A stretch of DNA of 64,000 bases, taken from NCBI RefSeq assembly GCF_001921825.1, contig NZ_MSJL01000001.1, positions 1 through 64,000 of the forward strand. The letters run 5' to 3'. Origin of the DNA: Streptococcus acidominimus. Lineage in GTDB: Bacteria > Bacillota > Bacilli > Lactobacillales > Streptococcaceae. The translations under genes and the position numbers were made by a program. Shown piece by piece: positions 63,173 to 64,000 of the stretch (position 1 is the first letter of the stretch; the number at the start of each line of letters is the position of its first letter). Below the pieces are notes generated by a model that saw nothing but the letters and a program-made list of their open reading frames with translations, had not been told where the DNA came from and did not search any database.

Positions 63173-64000
63173 TTACGGATGTAAACCAACACGTTTTTTC
63201 CAAGAGGAAGCCGTCCTAATCAGTACTTCATTTAAGGATTCAATGTTCTGACGTCCCTGTGTTCTCAACCAATTTCTGGCAGCTTCTTCACCCTGTTCCA
63301 TATAAATTTGAACTGAATCCGCCCAGGTAGCACGTCCACACAAGACACCATTAAATGCAGCACCTGACTCATGAGCAAATGTTAGGGTTTCTTGGAAAAG
63401 GCTGGCAGACACACCTGCACTCAAATAGATATAAGGTAGGGGAGTTGCTGCATCTTGTTGTTTGAAGTAAGCAGCTGCCTCGTCCCTTGTATAGACAATC
63501 TCGTCTCCCTGTGCAAATCCTTCTACATAGGCCATATTCACAGGAACTTCTACCTTGAGAACATCTACTCCAAATACTGGATCCGAGAATACTCTCATGG
63601 CTTCAATGACTTTTCTCGGCTTCACTTTAGCAAATTCTGGACTGCTCGTGTCTTGAATCCGCTCGTCATAGCTCAAAATCTCCAAGAAGAAAGGTAACCC
63701 TTCTGCCGCACATTCTGAACCCAAGCGCTCAATATAGGCATGCTTTTGTAAATTGACGTATGCATCACCGTCTATATCATAGTACAAGAGAAATTTAACA
63801 GCGTCTGCTCCCTCTTTTTTGAGGCGTTTTACGGACCATTCTACCAAGCAATCAGGTAAGCGGCTCGTCGTGCTGACATCATAGCCTGTCTTTTCATACG
63901 CTAATAGCAATCCTGATTGGCTATCACGCAGATGAGAAGCTGGTAGACCGTATTCTGGATCGAGCAAGATAGAAGAAGAGTAAGGCGTTAACTCTTCTGA
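63173..64000 (-). CDS. lacD: Tagatose 1,6-diphosphate aldolase LacD (N-terminus beyond window)
   Basis: The C-terminal 275 or so residues of a class I aldolase that splits tagatose-1,6-bisphosphate in the galactose-6-phosphate pathway. The frame stays open to the right edge, so about 50 N-terminal residues are missing. Visible motifs are the substrate-site [13 protein letters not shown] and the Schiff-base Lys region [10 protein letters not shown], then [12 protein letters not shown] and [11 protein letters not shown]. It precedes lacT by 170 bases, as in other streptococcal lac operons; lacABC would be expected further upstream. Confidence 0.94.
   Translation of the reverse strand, partial: SEELTPYSSSILLDPEYGLPASHLRDSQSGLLLAYEKTGYDVSTTSRLPDCLVEWSVKRLKKEGADAVKFLLYYDIDGDAYVNLQKHAYIERLGSECAAEGLPFFLEILSYDERIQDTSSPEFAKVKPRKVIEAMRVFSDPVFGVDVLKVEVPVNMAYVEGFAQGDEIVYTRDEAAAYFKQQDAATPLPYIYLSAGVSASLFQETLTFAHESGAAFNGVLCGRATWADSVQIYMEQGEEAARNWLRTQGRQNIESLNEVLIRTASSWKKRVGLHP

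Overview
The window looks like chromosomal DNA of a low-GC, Gram-positive Streptococcus. The evidence is gene content and order: cdaA-ybbR-glmM beside a divergent murT-gatD pair, murB near potABCD, hom-thrB, trpXYZ behind a T-box, a lacD-lacT-lacF-lacE-lacG operon, and strong AGGAGG ribosome sites. I cannot name the species from sequence alone. No rRNA, tRNA, prophage or CRISPR array was seen. Almost all genes are housekeeping or metabolic; the accessory material is the repeat-rich DNA between operons.

Layout. 0-0.3 kb: right end of an IS3-family element. 0.4-3.6 kb: a flotillin, TPM-domain and LemA membrane operon. 3.6-8.3 kb: uracil-DNA glycosylase family protein, PepV, ABC-F protein. 8.3-11.7 kb: cyclic-di-AMP synthase CdaA, its regulator YbbR, GlmM and a small membrane protein. 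11.9-14.4 kb (+): MurT-GatD peptidoglycan amidation pair and a LapA-like protein. 14.8-19.3 kb: second ABC-F protein, an esterase, RNase J2. 20.6-23.9 kb: tryptophan ABC transporter with a complete T-box leader. 24-26 kb (+): RqcH/FbpA and a Nudix hydrolase. 26.4-29.5 kb: acetolactate decarboxylase, TPR protein, AI-2E-family membrane protein. 29.7-30.7 kb (+): 6-phosphogluconolactonase-like protein. 30.8-36.6 kb: a sulfur/thiol cluster (CoA-disulfide reductase-rhodanese, APC permease, YeeE/YedE transporter, ArsR-rhodanese regulator, HAD). 36.8-40.7 kb: MATE exporter, GMP reductase, endonuclease III. 41-47.4 kb: pstSCAB-phoU followed by a PhoB/PhoR-type two-component system. 48.5-57 kb: potABCD, murB, thrB, hom and a divergent CE4 deacetylase. 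57.9-64 kb: xpt and the lactose-6-phosphate operon, running off the right edge in lacD.

The most unusual content is a set of interlocking intergenic repeats. A 57-58 bp cassette of two hairpins joined by a conserved linker appears alone, in pairs, and as a seven-copy head-to-tail array upstream of the pst operon. The same architecture with different stem sequences sits inside two other carrier repeats: a 107-bp RUP-like element with IS630-type ends (0, 1 or 2 cassettes per copy) and a BOX-like composite about 250-300 bp long. A fourth family has about 112-bp palindromic units whose central hairpin changes sequence while staying self-complementary. Stem changes that keep pairing suggest that structure matters more than sequence. 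Function and mobilisation are not established here.

Regulation visible in the sequence includes a Trp-type T-box, a LacT RAT/terminator with a cre-like site over the -35 box, an 18-bp palindrome filling the promoter spacer of the sulfur operon, Pho-box-like repeats before pstS and PurBox-like sites before guaC.
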